NCBI GenBank assembly: GCA_964036665.1
Contig: OZ038533.1
Location: forward strand, 13,414,413-13,478,412
Source of the DNA: Gordius sp. MW1
Taxonomy: Eukaryota; Nematomorpha; Gordioida; Gordea; Gordiidae
Length of the DNA: 64,000 nt
Reading direction: 5' to 3'
In this document: positions 46,596-58,220 of the stretch, piece after piece
How the letters are laid out: each line of letters begins with the position of its first letter
How positions within the stretch are numbered: position 1 is the stretch's first letter
Position numbers and translations under genes: made by a program
The notes under the pieces: model-generated
What the model saw: only the letters and a program-made list of their open reading frames with translations
Database searches by the model: none
What the model was told of the DNA's origin: nothing

Positions 46596-46775
46596 TTTGC
46601 ATTTAATACCCCACTATAGGCATTCTCGCCCCTTCCCACCTTTCTCGCCCATAAATTGCATAGCAAATATGCTACATTTATACGGAGTATAGATGAGTCG
46701 TTCCACCTTCCCTTCCCCCTTCCCTTCCCCCCTCCCCCTTCTCACGAGGGCCGAAGGCCCGAGTTTATATATAAG
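46596..46775 (-). repeat. GC-hairpin terminal module, copy 6
   Basis: Complement of the block-edge module: CATTCTCGCCCCTTCCCACC, AAATTGCATAGCAAATATGC, a pyrimidine tract, and GAGGGCCGAAGGCCCGAGTTT-type hairpin ending near 46,765. It lies 35 kb from the palindromic block, so the module is dispersed. Confidence 0.78.
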
Positions 46776-47415
46776 ATTGATATTTTTAAGATAAGGTATG
46801 GCTGTGCAAAATTTTGCACCTTTGCCCCCTCCCCAAGCAAATTTAAGCGAATTTTTCAAGTCAAAATTACCTATAATCAAAAATTAATCATTAAATTTTG
46901 GATACATTTTTTTAAAGCTATCGCTAGAGACCTACGAAATGGTATTTTTTGAAATCATAGTCTGGTCCAAGCCCCCCCCCCCCCAAGGGAAAAATCTTTG
47001 GCCCCCTGGCCCTTCAATCAATTTTTTTTTAATTTTTTGTAATTAAGAAACAATATCATAATTATAATATTTATTTCTGAATAAAACTTTTAATTCTGAA
47101 CTTAATAATGTCCGAAGAACTGAGATATATCAGCATTTATTGGCACTTTGTTAAAAGTATTTTAATTTTTCTCCTTATTTAACGCGCAAAAAATGACAAA
47201 ATTAGATTTTTTAATTTATTTAGCCACGCAGGAGGGGGCACGACCGTCCTATAATAATAATAATTGACGTGAAAAATAAGCAAAAAAAATGACTTTGATA
47301 CTCAATGTTTCAAATCGTAAAAACAGCATATGCCTACATTTATCACACTACAAACGATAGATACGCAGGGTGCGTTTGATTGACATTCGATTAAACGTCA
47401 AAACGTATAAAACAT
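46776..47415. other. Intergenic, nothing recognised
   Basis: Contains a C-run (about 46,973-46,984) and AT-rich sequence. A partial CATGGGCG-type MITE is conceivable but the ends are absent. Confidence 0.4.
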
Positions 47416-47417
47416 GA

Positions 47418-47577
47418 CCCCTCGAAAACTACTGGACCGATTTGGCTCAAACAAATCTTAAAACACGCTCCGGAGTGTCAGAAATAAACTGTGAAATTTT
47501 GAGCCAAATCGGTCTGGTAGTTTTTCAAAATTGGTGGCGGCATACATATATACATAGTTTCATTTTTATATATAAGA
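47418..47577 (-). mobile_element. Non-autonomous Helitron, copy 3 (5' part only)
   Basis: Minus-strand 5' end TCTTATATATAAAAATGAAA at 47,577, then the CCGATTTGGCTC / GAGCCAAATCGG pair, stopping at CTCGAAAACTACTGG. About 160 bp; the 3' hairpin is missing. The first 20 bp of the terminus is duplicated immediately outside (47,579-47,598). Confidence 0.75.
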
Positions 47578-47599
47578 TCATTTTTATATATAAGATTTA

Positions 47600-48239
47600 C
47601 AATATTTATCTCCTCTTGATTCCTTTAATAACTAAATAAACGATTTCGATAAAAACAAGTTTAATTAACTTTCAATTGTTTCCCCATCAATTGCCAGCGA
47701 CTCAGAAAATATTTTGGCCAGATATGGCACATAATTAATCTAAAATCATACTTTATAATATATTATTGTGTCCCAAACTCAAAAAACCTATCGTCCCAAG
47801 AATGTTCTCGACACTTTAACACCTTTATAATTATATTTAGGTCATTGCCTTATATAACCACGCTTTTTTGTCCTCCCACACCACACAACAAACGAAGTTT
47901 TTCATACCCAGGACATTAAAACTTATTGAAAATAGTAAATAAAAACATCGATTGGATGGTGGTATTATTAGCAGATCACCTGGAATAGTCACTCAGGTGA
48001 AATTATAAATAGACAATCGCTGGGCAATAAAATATTTAAATGACTATTTATTATAAAAATATACACAAAAATTATAACCTAATCAAAGGTCATATTTGTT
48101 AAAAAAATTTCTGCCCAAACCCCTCCATAATTAAAACCTATTCGGGGCTTGCCCAATTAAGCCCAAATCATTAAAGTTATTCGAAGTGCCCTGCCCAAAA
48201 TGAATTTACAATTTTTAACAGCCAATTTGTTTATTTTCA
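47600..48239. other. Intergenic, nothing recognised
   Basis: AT-rich. A small GC-containing patch at 48,110-48,205 (GCCCAAACCCC, GGGGCTTGCCCAA, GCCCTGCCC) may be a hAT-end fragment. Confidence 0.4.
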
Positions 48240-51200
48240 ACACAACTGACACGGTTTAAGTCCGTGTGCAAAAGGTGGAACGTTGGTGTCAGGTCGGAAA
48301 GCGGCTGTAAAAATCGTCAGATCCCTCTCTTGAAAATAGGATGCGCCCTGACGGCTCTTCTCTAGTCCCCTGGCAAAATGGCCTATCCCTCAAATGGGAT
48401 TTTAATTGTATTGACCTATTTGCCCCTTTTCATTTTAATTACGACCCTATCGCTACAGCAGAAGGGCGTAAAACTACAAAGTATTCTGCACTTTTGGCAA
48501 TCAATATTTTTATCCCTGTCGTTGCCTCGTGCTCCGGTTCCTTTGGCAAACAGGCAATGGGGTTTTTTAAAAAAATCGGAAAACGCTCACCGAATCTAAA
48601 ATTTCTGCGTCCTTTTTACTCAGGCAACAACTAGGAATTCTTGTTGTACGATACAACTATAATCCTGTGCCGACTCGTGGCCCATTTTAGAAGATAATGA
48701 TATAGATCTTTATATTTAACCAATATGTCTTTATTTTTGTATTTCGCTTATTTATGTAACTTTGTTTCGTGAAAATAAACTTTTTAACCAATTTAAAAAA
48801 TACAGTACAGTTTTGAACAAAACTTTGCACGAAAGCTAGGGTGTCCTCCACAAACGACGCGTACTGCACATCTTGCCTGTGTAATGTGACAAATACTACC
48901 GCCTGATTTACAACGAAGGCGGTTAAGTAAATTTGTTATGGGCAAAATGAGATAACGTGCTTGAATACAGGCACGTTGACGGGAAAGAGCATCGAGGTTG
49001 CACTAATGCCAATAAGAAAAAAGCTACACATTGTCTGCCTACAAGAGACGATGTGGAATGGTATAAAAGAATTTAAGAGAGGGAAACAAGATATTTTAAA
49101 GTGAGTCACCAAATCGTGGAAACTGGGTCTAAATCGTTGTAAGGGAATCGTTTAAGGATAAGGTCGTGGAAGTCTAGCCTTGTTCAGACAGGTTAATGTG
49201 GGTGAAGATTGCAGATCAAGGAGGCTCCCTTGTTAGGTGCGCTTATGCTTCCTAAATTGAAAAGGAATGAGACAGAAAAAAACGCCAATTATTGAGGCGC
49301 AACACCCACTTGAGAAAAGATCGCCTCATGAACGAAATCATGAAGGCTATAGACATGGTCGGAAGAACAAGGAAAGTAAAAAACTTCTCCAAGTGTCCTT
49401 TGCATACGACACGGCAATTGTTAACTTCTATTGTCATAATCGCAAAGATTATATTGTAAATTCTAGAAACGGGAAGCACTCTAGTCTACTTGTGATTGAT
49501 CTTGAAAGAAAAATATTTCCCGAAAGAAGAAGAATTTATGAACCTCGAACGATACGAAACGCTACTGGATACCTCGATTACTGATAAATATCATCAAAAG
49601 GCCTCCTCACTCTTGGGTGCAAGTAAGGTGCAAAGGAACGTATACGACAATTTGAAGATGAACTTCGAACATAAAAAATAGCGATTTGGGTTCTAGGATA
49701 GACTAAAAGAGGCAAAGCTATGAATAGGGAACTATGGTGGTGACATCAATCGGTTAGGGATTTCATCGTAAGAAAGAAAAATCTATACAGACGGTGACAT
49801 AAAAAAGTCGGACGATTATCATGAGCATAGAAAGGCAAAGAAACCCGCGAAAAGGCCGTTGCAGTAGCAAAGAATGTCGCGTTCACCAAGATGACAAACA
49901 AGCTGGATCATAAAGGGTGCGACTGGAATATGTACAAATTGGCCCAGATAAGGGAGAAGATAAGTCGCGATGTCTGAGTAATTAAAATAATCGAAAACGA
50001 GATGGTTCAAACCTTATTCAAGCCTAAGGAAGAGATGGAATTGTGGGAATAATATTTCAATAAACTTATGAATATTGCAAATGACAGAGATTCCCCTCTC
50101 AATATTGAGCCAACATAAATTTGGTCAGTTCTTTAAGATGAGGTTAGGACACAAATAAACATATTGTAAAAAGAAAAAAAGAAAATGGTCTTTGGAATAT
50201 ATGTGGAAGCATGGGACGGATGCCGAGAAGAAGGAGTCATGACCTCTATTAATCTCTAACAAGATATTGTTAGAAGAGTGAATGCCTAATCAATGGAGAG
50301 CAAACACGATTAGACCATTATTCTAATGCAAATGAGACCCTAAGGAGTGTGGCAATTACAGAGGTATTAAGCTACTTGTTACTACTTGAAGCTTATAGAA
50401 AGGATCTTAGTAAAATGGCTGAAAAACTAAGTGGAAATATCGGCTAACCAATTCGGATTTGTGGCCGCAAATCAACAATCTACATCCCTGATGCATATCT
50501 ATGGCTTATGAAAAATACTTAAGAAGCCTCAAATTCGTGTGTAAAGACGACAGTTGGAGACTCTAAACCATTTTGGTTGAAATTGGATTACATCAAGGAT
50601 CTGCTATAAGTCCCTTTTTATTCAATAGAATTATGGACACGATAACGAGAGACATTGAAAAGCCATCGCCATGGTGTATGTTATATACCGATGATATAGT
50701 ACTCTAAGAAGAGACAAAGGAGAAAGTATTTCAAGAAGCCAAATAGTGGTCAAAGCGCTTAGCTGGAATGGTATAAAGGTCCGAAAAACGCTAAACATGG
50801 AGATAAACGTTAGAGGCACCCCATCGCTAGATGACTATCTAAAACACTTAGTAGACTGGTTTACATACCTCGGTTTGATGCTACAAGATGGAGGTTGCGC
50901 AACAGAAGTTATTGATGGGAAAGGGATGGCTTAAAGGCCGGTGTAATGTGCAACAAGAAAATGTCATTATGGTTGAAGAACAAAACTTACAAATCGATCG
51001 TAAAACCAGTGGTGCTCTATGAAGTGAAACACGGGCATTAATCACGACAGAGGAAAAGTCATTAAAAGCCACGGAGGAGAATGATACGGTGATGCTTTGG
51101 GTATACTAATATCGACCATATGACGAATGACTTTCTCTGAACAAAAGTGGGTATTATTCAACCTATGGCGGAATTGATTAACCAAATCGGCTAAAGTGGT

Positions 51201-51440
51201 ATGGGAATATAATGAAGGGATACGATTGATGTAATTGCAAAGTATTGCGCATGGAGGTACCGGGAAAGAGAGGAAGAGGACGACTTCGTGTGACGTGGAA
51301 AAAGCAAGTGGACAAAGTTATGAGAGCTAGGAAGATTAATCACGACATGGCCCTTACCTGATCTAGATGTAAGAAATTGATCAAAACAAAGCCCACTGCG
51401 GGACAAAATACTTGAAAGAAGAAGAAGACTGTATATAAAA
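48240..51440 (+). pseudogene. Degenerate near-full-length RTE-like LINE, copy 2
   Basis: Landmarks in order on the plus strand: a 5' region (about 48,240-48,690) of higher GC; endonuclease motif KKLHIVCLQETMWNGIKEFK at about 49,020-49,080 (APE-type LQE.KW); RT segments ECGNYRGIKLL (about 50,340), QFGFVAANQQST (about 50,450) and the catalytic box LYTDDIVL (about 50,684-50,707); C-terminal PGKRGRGRLRVTWKKQVDKV (about 51,260); and the 3' end GGGACAAAATACTTGAAAGA. Many stop codons and frameshifts interrupt it. An EN-RT single ORF fits RTE-like non-LTR elements; the clade is inferred from the motif style only. Confidence 0.82.
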
Positions 51441-51772
51441 ATCTCATTCATCCCTAATCGCTCTAATCTTGTTATGGTGCCCGCCTATTGGTGCATATAA
51501 AGGAGATAAGGGGAATGAAACGTATTCATTTAGTAGTAGCCGTACTACACAACACATCCACCTACACCACACTATTTATGCCTTAAATTGAAATGCCTAT
51601 AGAAGGGAGTCCAAATGTCTGGCGCAATTTGCGTAATAAAAAAGTAGTAACTTGTTATAAAATGAAAGACTAAGTAAGAAAGAGCAATTTGATACATATT
51701 TGTGTAACCGTCAAGTTTTTGGGCGGAAATGATAGCTAATGCCTAACTACACCCTACGGATATTCAACAAAA
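51441..51772. other. Intergenic, nothing recognised
   Basis: AT-rich spacer between the LINE and the LTR element. Confidence 0.5.
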
Positions 51773-51777
51773 ATAAT

Positions 51778-52468
51778 TAATATGTCAAGCAATTCGTAAT
51801 CTTTATTTCTAGCCAATCAATAAGTACAACAAATGTAATAACGACAAATCACGATCAATCAATTGAATAATGTTTTTCCAGTCAATCAATAAATGTAAGT
51901 GAATGTGTAAGTGTTAGGATGATGGCCTTGAGAGATCGTCGTGGAATCGGTCCGGTAGGATGAGTGTCAACTAAGTGTAATCGGAGGTATTTAATTGAGG
52001 GATGTTAAGCTTGTGGTTGATAATCGTAGTAAGGGAGAAGGGCAGGTATCTGGTCTGGCTCTTGATGGATTATTGCCGCTGGAACCACGTGTCTACAATG
52101 AGAAATAAACATCTCCCCACCCGCAGGACTAAACGTGTCCTGATTAAAAAACTAACAACCTCCTCCTGCAGGACTAAAAAATAACTAAACAAAATAACTA
52201 AATAAAATAACTGACCTTTCGTGGTCAACATCTCGCTATTTAAAACCTCGAAGCGCCTCTCATTTGAAGGGAGAATGCTTCCAGACAGTTGGATATATTG
52301 CACGTCTCCACTAACTTGAGACTGCCATTAGCATATTCGTTTACTTCTAATTTTAGTTAGCACGCTATCTCATTTGCGTAAGCGCCTTCATTAGTTTGTA
52401 AACATTAACTAAATCATACCTACAACAGAACCATTGGTATATCTTTTATTAATTTCACACCTACAACA
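51778..52468 (-). repeat. 3' LTR of the LTR retrotransposon
   Basis: About 691 bp. By eye, only some ten differences and two small indels from the other LTR, mostly near 51,800-51,960 and 52,215-52,455. Confidence 0.92.
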
Positions 52469-52485
52469 CCTTCCCCTTTTACCTT
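52469..52485 (-). other. Polypurine tract of the LTR retrotransposon
   Basis: The minus strand reads AAAAGGGGAAGG directly before the TG of the 3' LTR, the usual primer site for plus-strand DNA synthesis. Confidence 0.85.
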
Positions 52486-52744
52486 TTCCTGCACCTCCCA
52501 TTTAGGGCCAAGATAAAGCTGCTGCAGGAACTCCGTACCACACCTCTATCGGTGTCTATTGTTAAAATACCAGATGTCTTATCGTCTACACGTCACTGAA
52601 AAGTAAGCCTTCCTAAGATCTCTCTTTGAAAAGATTTTAGAACTTATTAAATTAGCTAACATTATTTCGATTCTAATTAGGGGTTATTAAAAATCTATCA
52701 AACATTTATAATGTCTTTGACCTTATCAACCCAAGTAAAAGGTA

Positions 52745-53128
52745 TTAGACGGGTGGGCAAAAACGAGGACTTGCATCTGAGTGAACCCTTATCGACAAAA
52801 CGTTATCATTCAAACAACCTAGTTTCTCACGAAAAAATACTATATACCACCTTAATTCTATCAATGTTCTAATGCCACAGTCTCCCGACGTACTGACCAT
52901 CACAATCAACCCAACAGGGGTCGTAGGCTTATTATCGAAAACCCTTGCCCCTAACACCGAGGTTGGCTCATTAACAGAGTCCATTGCCTCATTAATAACA
53001 ACCAAGGGTTTATGCATAGATGCTACCTTGAAACCGGGTGTTGCATGGCCATCAGCATTATTAATTGAACAATTGATTTTCATATTTCTACCACTATAGT
53101 TTTTACCAATGTCCCGCCAATTAACCAT
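52745..53128 (-). pseudogene. Unassigned open frame inside the LTR element
   Basis: A 127-codon frame downstream of the protease-like frame on the same strand. It contains IVMVSTSGDCGIRTLIELRW and ADGHATPGFKVASMHKPLVV. I recognise no gag or pol domain. It is probably residual internal coding sequence of the retrotransposon. Confidence 0.4.
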
Positions 53129-53167
53129 AGGACCCGTAATATTATCTAATTTCTCATCGATAACGAA

Positions 53168-53395
53168 TTACTTTAATTCTAAAACTTCCTCGTTTGCACA
53201 TACTCGAACTTTAGTATTCCCGACAAGTTTAATCTTCGAACCGTCTAATTGTTCTACTAAAACATGCCTTTTATTTATATATGCTTTTAAAAAGGCCATA
53301 ATTTTAACAAAATTACATTTAATTATAACATAAATTAAGACCCCAGAATCTACCAAAGCATTTATTTGTTTACCTTCAATATTTAAATAAACCAC
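53168..53395 (-). pseudogene. Aspartic-protease-like remnant of the LTR element
   Basis: A 75-codon frame containing INALVDSGVLIYVI, which resembles the active-site strand of retropepsin-type proteases (.ALVDSGA), in a hydrophobic context typical of the family, then VEQLDGSKIKLVGNTKVRVC. The flap and the second conserved Gly region are not obvious, so it is partial. It lies in the expected place upstream of the lost polymerase region. Confidence 0.6.
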
Positions 53396-54404
53396 CGGAG
53401 TTTGTGAAAAAAAAACAGATTAATATAAACCATAAATGAGCGTTAATTAATGTTATGGGGGCCAGGATCTAGTTCCTGCGTGCCCCTGACAACAAAATTA
53501 TCATTTATCTTGCATACCGTTAGAACGTTGCTACCCTGTCGCCTATATATTGTCTATAATGAGCTGTGTTACTTTAAAAATTATTCACCCTACTCATTTT
53601 CATAAGCGATTTTAGTTACCAAAAATATACAATTATTATCTGTGCAAAACCATGTGAAGACATCTTTTCACTTATGGCCAAAATTAATAAAATTACATGA
53701 AGCCTTCGGCCCAAATATGATAATAAAAATTCGATAAGTGATAGAACAAAAATGAAGAAAATAAATTTATAGCGCTGACACTCACAATTTAATTAAAGTC
53801 CCTCTACAAAAGGTAATCTATACTCTAAAGACCAAGATCATTAATGATAAGACAACGACTTGTCGATAAAATTACATTAAAAAAAAATGAAAACGCCTCT
53901 TTTGGCAAAAATATAACCCACAATCAAATGAGTTAAATTATCGCGTCCATTTTTTATTTAAAATGAAAAATCAATAAAGCAAAATATTACGTAAGAATAT
54001 ATTAATAATATGTACAATATAGCAGGAGAATATATCAATAATATGTAAAATATAGCAGACTAATTGAAAATACAACGTAAGAATCAATAATTTAACCTCA
54101 AAAATATTCTAATTATCAAGTGACACTACAAAAATTAAAATTAAAATAATTAAGATTAACGAAGATTTTTTCATCAAAAACAAATTACACCTCTGACGGT
54201 TCTTCGGATTACTTTTGCTCGTCCTACCAAATTCGTTTGTCCTTCGGGGGTTCTCCTCGTCGTGCTACAATTGTACTAACCCAGTTGAGACAACGTGGTC
54301 CTTCTTTCCTTTTCTTTTGTATGCACTTCGAACGTCTAACGTCACGAATCTCATGCTATGACGGTTCTTCGGCTTGTTGCTGGCGTCCGCTCGTAGGTTC
54401 CTTT
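53396..54404. other. Non-coding remainder of the LTR element interior
   Basis: AT-rich, no open frame with recognisable content. The last 250 bp carries three spaced PBS-like stretches (CGTCCTACCAAATT, CGTCGTGCTACAATTG, CTCGTGCTACCAATTA on the plus strand). Confidence 0.5.
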
Positions 54405-54419
54405 CTCCTCGTGCTACCA
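54405..54419 (-). other. Primer binding site of the LTR retrotransposon
   Basis: The minus strand reads TGGTAGCACGAGGAG two bases inside the 5' LTR. The leading TGG is complementary to a tRNA 3' CCA. The primer tRNA was not identified. Confidence 0.8.
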
Positions 54420-54421
54420 AT

Positions 54422-55120
54422 TAATATTTCAAGCAATTCGTAATCTTAATTTCCAGCCAATCAATAAGTACAACAAGTGTAATAACGACAAATCACGATC
54501 AATCAATTGAATAATGTTTTTCCAGTCAATCAATAAATGTAAGTGATTATGTAAGTGTTAGGATGATGGCCTTGAGAGATCGTCGTGGAATCGGTCCGGT
54601 AGGATGAGTGTCAATTAAGTGTAATCGGAGGTATTTAATTGAGGGATGTTAAGCTTGTGGTTGATAATCGTAGTAAGGGAGAAGGGCAGGTATCTGGTCT
54701 GGCTCTTGATGGATTATTGCCGCTGGAACCACGTGTCTACAATGAGAAATAAACATCTCCCCACCCGCAGGACTAAACGTGTCCTGATTAAAAAACTAAC
54801 AACCTCCTCCTGCAGGACTAAAAAATAACTAAACAAAATAACTAAATAAAATAACTGATCTTTCGTGGTCAACATCTCGCTATTTAAAACCCTGTCGAAG
54901 CGCCTCTCATTTGAATGGAGAATGCTTCCAGACAGTTGGATATATTGCACGTCTCCACTAACTTGAGACTGCCATTAGCATATTCGTTTACTTCTAATTT
55001 TAGTTAGCACGCTATCTCATTTGCGTAAGCGCCTTCATTAGTTTGTAAACATTAACTAAATCATACCTACAACAGAACCATTGGTATATCTTTTATGCAA
55101 ATAATTTCACACCTACAACA
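54422..55120 (-). repeat. 5' LTR of the LTR retrotransposon
   Basis: About 699 bp, ending at TACAACA (plus strand) followed by the ATAAT duplication. It contains ACCACGTGTCTACAATGAGA and other segments identical to the partner LTR. Confidence 0.92.
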
Positions 55121-55125
55121 ATAAT

Positions 55126-55892
55126 AAAATATGAAATAGGCTTTATAAAGCTGAATTTATTTAAAACAAATACCAGATCCTTAAAATTATACCTACCATC
55201 TCTTCGTCTATCTTTGACTGAGATAACTAGTCCGGTCCCTATCTTTACTAAGCATAAATTCTCTGACTGATTATATATACTACTAGTAATTCTAGCTTCC
55301 AGCGGCCGCTAATGGTAATTTTTTTCAAAATCACGTGTTATTAATTTGGTACACGCATATTCTTGGCATTGATCAAATTGATTACCAGATAAGATATTAA
55401 TCCTAATGCCTTAAATATGAATAAAATGTTATTTTTCAACTATTTTTCTGCCTGACAAATGTTTTTTAGTTTTATAAAAATCATTGTTCAATTTTTATAA
55501 TAAGCTAAGTGTTTACATTTTATCATCTATAATATAATTACTCTAAAATCGGTTTTATTTATATATATCATTTACCCTATTATATTATTCGCAACTTTGT
55601 TAATTATGTTCATGTATCCTTTCTATGTCACACATTATAATTAATCGCCACCTTAAATATCTTTCTATCTAATGATACAATATTGATATACCAATGCCAA
55701 AAGCTCTAATCTCCGATAATGTTTGCTGGGTGAATAAATTGATTGATTACGTGATATATAAGGCACCCTAATTTTGTGTGTTGCCAACTCATTTCCCTCC
55801 ATTCCAAACAACTAATTAAATTCCAATTATAATAGCACAGGTTAAATTGTGCTATCGATTAAGTTAGTTACACCAAATTTATACTTAAAACC
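55126..55892. other. Upstream region of the GPCR gene
   Basis: AT-rich. It should contain the promoter and 5' UTR of the receptor gene. The sequence GATATATAAGGCACC at about 55,752 could serve as a TATA element about 140 bp before the ATG, but this is only suggestive. Confidence 0.4.
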
Positions 55893-57371
55893 ATGGACGC
55901 ATCTAAATGTAACTTGAATAAATTTTTAAAAGATGTCTGTCAATCTCAATTTATTTACATAGTACCTGATGGGTTGATCCTCTACTTCTACATTCTCCCA
56001 GTATTGGTGGCCATTGGTTTATTTGGCAACACTTTGGGATTGCACTTATTGGCAACGATGAAAATAAAATACAAAGCAGGTTGGACCTATTACTTTTTAA
56101 AGCATATAGCCGTCCTTCAAATCGTATCCTTAGTTATGCTCACGGTTCTATATATAGAAATCTACAGGGTTAAAGTTAGTGGAACCTTTTATTGTCTCTC
56201 GTGGCATTGGCTATTTTACGTGGCCAAAATTGGGCCCACTCTTGTGCACATTCCATTTAGTGCTAGCATATGGAACGCATTAGCTATTTTAATCGACCGC
56301 AATATACGGTTACAACACAAATCGGCATACACTCACTATAAAAATCAAAAATGGATCTTTTACCTACCCTACGCCTTCTTATTGTATTCATTCATGTTCT
56401 GTTGGTCCAGTATAGGCTGGTACGACATTATTAAATGCAGAGGATTAGTCATGCCATCAAGCTTTCCGGTAAACTTTAACGAATTACCCTTAAAACCATT
56501 TAAAAAATTTAAAGAGTATACATTTAATCAAGGCACACGGCAAATATTTTTTTTAAAGTATAAGCCCGCAAACGACTGTTTAAAAATCAGTTTTAAAGAT
56601 TCTGCTAAAGCCGCATCAAATTTTACAAATATAGAGGAAGAAATTACATCCATACCTTTATATAGGTTAGTAGAAGCAAGAATAATTCCCTTCTTTAAAC
56701 TTTATGACATCTTAAGGGAAAGCCTATTAATGATATTGCCAGCACTGCTAATACTGTTTTATGGGATATGTGTTACTAAAAATTTGTTCAATTACTACAA
56801 GGAAAAAGAGAATCTTGTAATGAGAAGATCGTCATATGAGCTAGTTACCCCCACAAACACACCACAAATTAAAAACAAAAGTTGTCATTTAGTTCGGGAC
56901 AAAATAAGTCCACAAGTTGCCACTGATATAACTTGTGTAGCCATGCCATCGGCTCATGCATTCAGTTTTAGGACGATGGGTTCTGACTTATCTAAAGTGC
57001 CGGTGAATTTGAACGTTATTAACCATGACAATATGATATCCTCCATTGTTAATAATTCGTCATTGGATAATCTTACTAACCATCCAAACAAAATAGCTAG
57101 AACATTTTGGGGCTTAAATATTGTAATGGTCAATTTGTCATCTCTCATATATTTTGCCTTGTACATGATATGCGTGGCACCCAACATTATCATTTATATG
57201 TTTCATCATCGGGTTAATAGTAACGCATTTCATCACAGATTTGATCGTTCACACCTTATAGTCATAGCTGACCTCTTGGAAATAACATATTGCGCTTTTA
57301 TCATATATGTTTATATATTTCTCGATAAAAATTTATTGCAACGACTGATTGAAGTTTGTCATGGAAAATAG
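55893..57371 (+). CDS. Intronless class A (rhodopsin-like) GPCR, peptide-receptor type
   Basis: A 492-residue seven-helix receptor in the plasma membrane. The start ATG has a strong context (ACCATGG). Helices, by hydrophobicity: TM1 28-56 with the class A Gly-Asn pair (IGLFGNTLGLHLL), TM2 66-91, TM3 106-134 ending IDRN (position of DRY), TM4 153-177, TM5 273-298, TM6 405-436 (ICVAP keeps the TM6 Pro), TM7 453-477, then a helix-8-like DKNLLQRLIEVC. NPxxY is replaced by CAFIIY. The second extracellular loop (about 95 residues, with sequon NFT) and third cytoplasmic loop (about 105 residues) are long. I see no opsin Lys in TM7 and no amine-receptor Asp in TM3. The overall style resembles invertebrate neuropeptide receptors; the ligand is unknown. 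An orphan receptor is the safest name. Confidence 0.85.
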   Translation: MDASKCNLNKFLKDVCQSQFIYIVPDGLILYFYILPVLVAIGLFGNTLGLHLLATMKIKYKAGWTYYFLKHIAVLQIVSLVMLTVLYIEIYRVKVSGTFYCLSWHWLFYVAKIGPTLVHIPFSASIWNALAILIDRNIRLQHKSAYTHYKNQKWIFYLPYAFLLYSFMFCWSSIGWYDIIKCRGLVMPSSFPVNFNELPLKPFKKFKEYTFNQGTRQIFFLKYKPANDCLKISFKDSAKAASNFTNIEEEITSIPLYRLVEARIIPFFKLYDILRESLLMILPALLILFYGICVTKNLFNYYKEKENLVMRRSSYELVTPTNTPQIKNKSCHLVRDKISPQVATDITCVAMPSAHAFSFRTMGSDLSKVPVNLNVINHDNMISSIVNNSSLDNLTNHPNKIARTFWGLNIVMVNLSSLIYFALYMICVAPNIIIYMFHHRVNSNAFHHRFDRSHLIVIADLLEITYCAFIIYVYIFLDKNLLQRLIEVCHGK

Positions 57372-57783
57372 GTTATTATATAATATCTGTTTTGTATATG
57401 TGCTAATTGTTTTTGTAATTGTATTTATATGATTAAATCCATGTGAAGTTCATTGATGTTTGCGATGCAGTTGATATGATTAAATTCAGAGAACAGAGAT
57501 TATTCTTTATTGTGTCCACCTTATATTTTCTTTATTTCTATATTTTCGTATTAACTTAGAACAGCCACTATTATGAATATTAAATATGATAGGAATACAT
57601 TACTAGTGGTTTGTAAATGGACAAGAATTATTCCCGGTGTAAGATTTATTTTATTGATAACCTAACAAATTAAAAGTTAGATTTGAAAAATTTTCAAGTT
57701 TCTTTCTTCTTCTTTTTTATCAGTTATTTGGTTCCACAGTCTTAAGGTTTGTTTTAATGAGTTTCTTCCATCATGACCGGGTG
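57372..57783. other. Downstream of the GPCR, nothing further recognised
   Basis: Should contain the receptor 3' UTR. No poly(A) signal I would defend. Confidence 0.45.
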
Positions 57784-58013
57784 AGTACCGTTAGAGGTCT
57801 GCATGGGCCGAAATTTTTAGGTTCAGGCCCAGTCTATACCCGCATAAATATTATTTTTTTGACCCGCACCAGGCCCGCAAAAAAAGCAAAAATTGCGCCG
57901 CATCAGGCCCGCACGAGTAAGAACAAATCTACGTTGTTTAAAATTATTTATTAGTATAAAAATAATTGTATTTTTCAAAAAATATAGCATATAAAATTGG
58001 TTTAAATCGAAAA

Positions 58014-58163
58014 TTAGAATTTAATATTGTGATTTAAAAATATGAGACTATCTGTTCTATCAGGCAATAATTTCGTTCTTCTCGGCTCTCTAAGGCGACT
58101 TGCCTTATCGAATGTGCGTTCACTCGTAGCACTGGTGGCTGGAATTAACAAAAACTGAATAGC
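58014..58163 (-). pseudogene. hAT transposase C-terminal dimerisation domain remnant
   Basis: The minus strand reads AIQFLLIPATSATSERTFDK then ASRLREPRRTKLLPDRTDSL and IFLNHNIKF before a stop codon. This is the hATC dimerisation signature (P.TSA.SER.FS.A..., R..L.P......FL..N). The frame is open to the stop; the upstream coding is cut by the Helitron insertion at 58,221. Confidence 0.88.
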
Positions 58164-58220
58164 TAATTTTGTTAAGTTTGGTAGTGGTAGCGTAAGTTGG
58201 TGGTGGTGTTCTTTTCACGA

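Larger units (their letters stand above)
51778..55120 (-). mobile_element. LTR retrotransposon with two LTRs, PBS, PPT, 5-bp duplication, mostly deleted interior
   Basis: LTRs at 51,778-52,468 and 54,422-55,120 are near-identical direct repeats. The element reads on the minus strand: each LTR begins TGTTGTAGG. The flanks carry the 5-bp repeat ATAAT (51,773-51,777 and 55,121-55,125). Inside the 5' LTR (right side) is a PBS-like TGGTAGCACGAGGAG two bases away; adjacent to the 3' LTR is the polypurine tract AAAAGGGGAAGG. The 1.95-kb interior has an aspartic-protease-like segment but no recognisable RT, RNase H or integrase, so it cannot be autonomous. The superfamily is not determined. Confidence 0.92.

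Noticed and set aside
48341..48634. 97- and 73-codon overlapping frames in the LINE 5' region
   Set aside because: Lie in the 5' part of the decayed LINE and overlap in different frames; I see no domain.
53109..53333. Plus-strand frames (also 52,872-53,099) in the LTR element
   Set aside because: They are antisense to the protease-like and adjacent frames; the element reads on the minus strand.
54237..54443. 68-codon plus-strand frame rich in Arg/Ser/Cys
   Set aside because: Antisense to the leader of the LTR element and crosses the LTR boundary.
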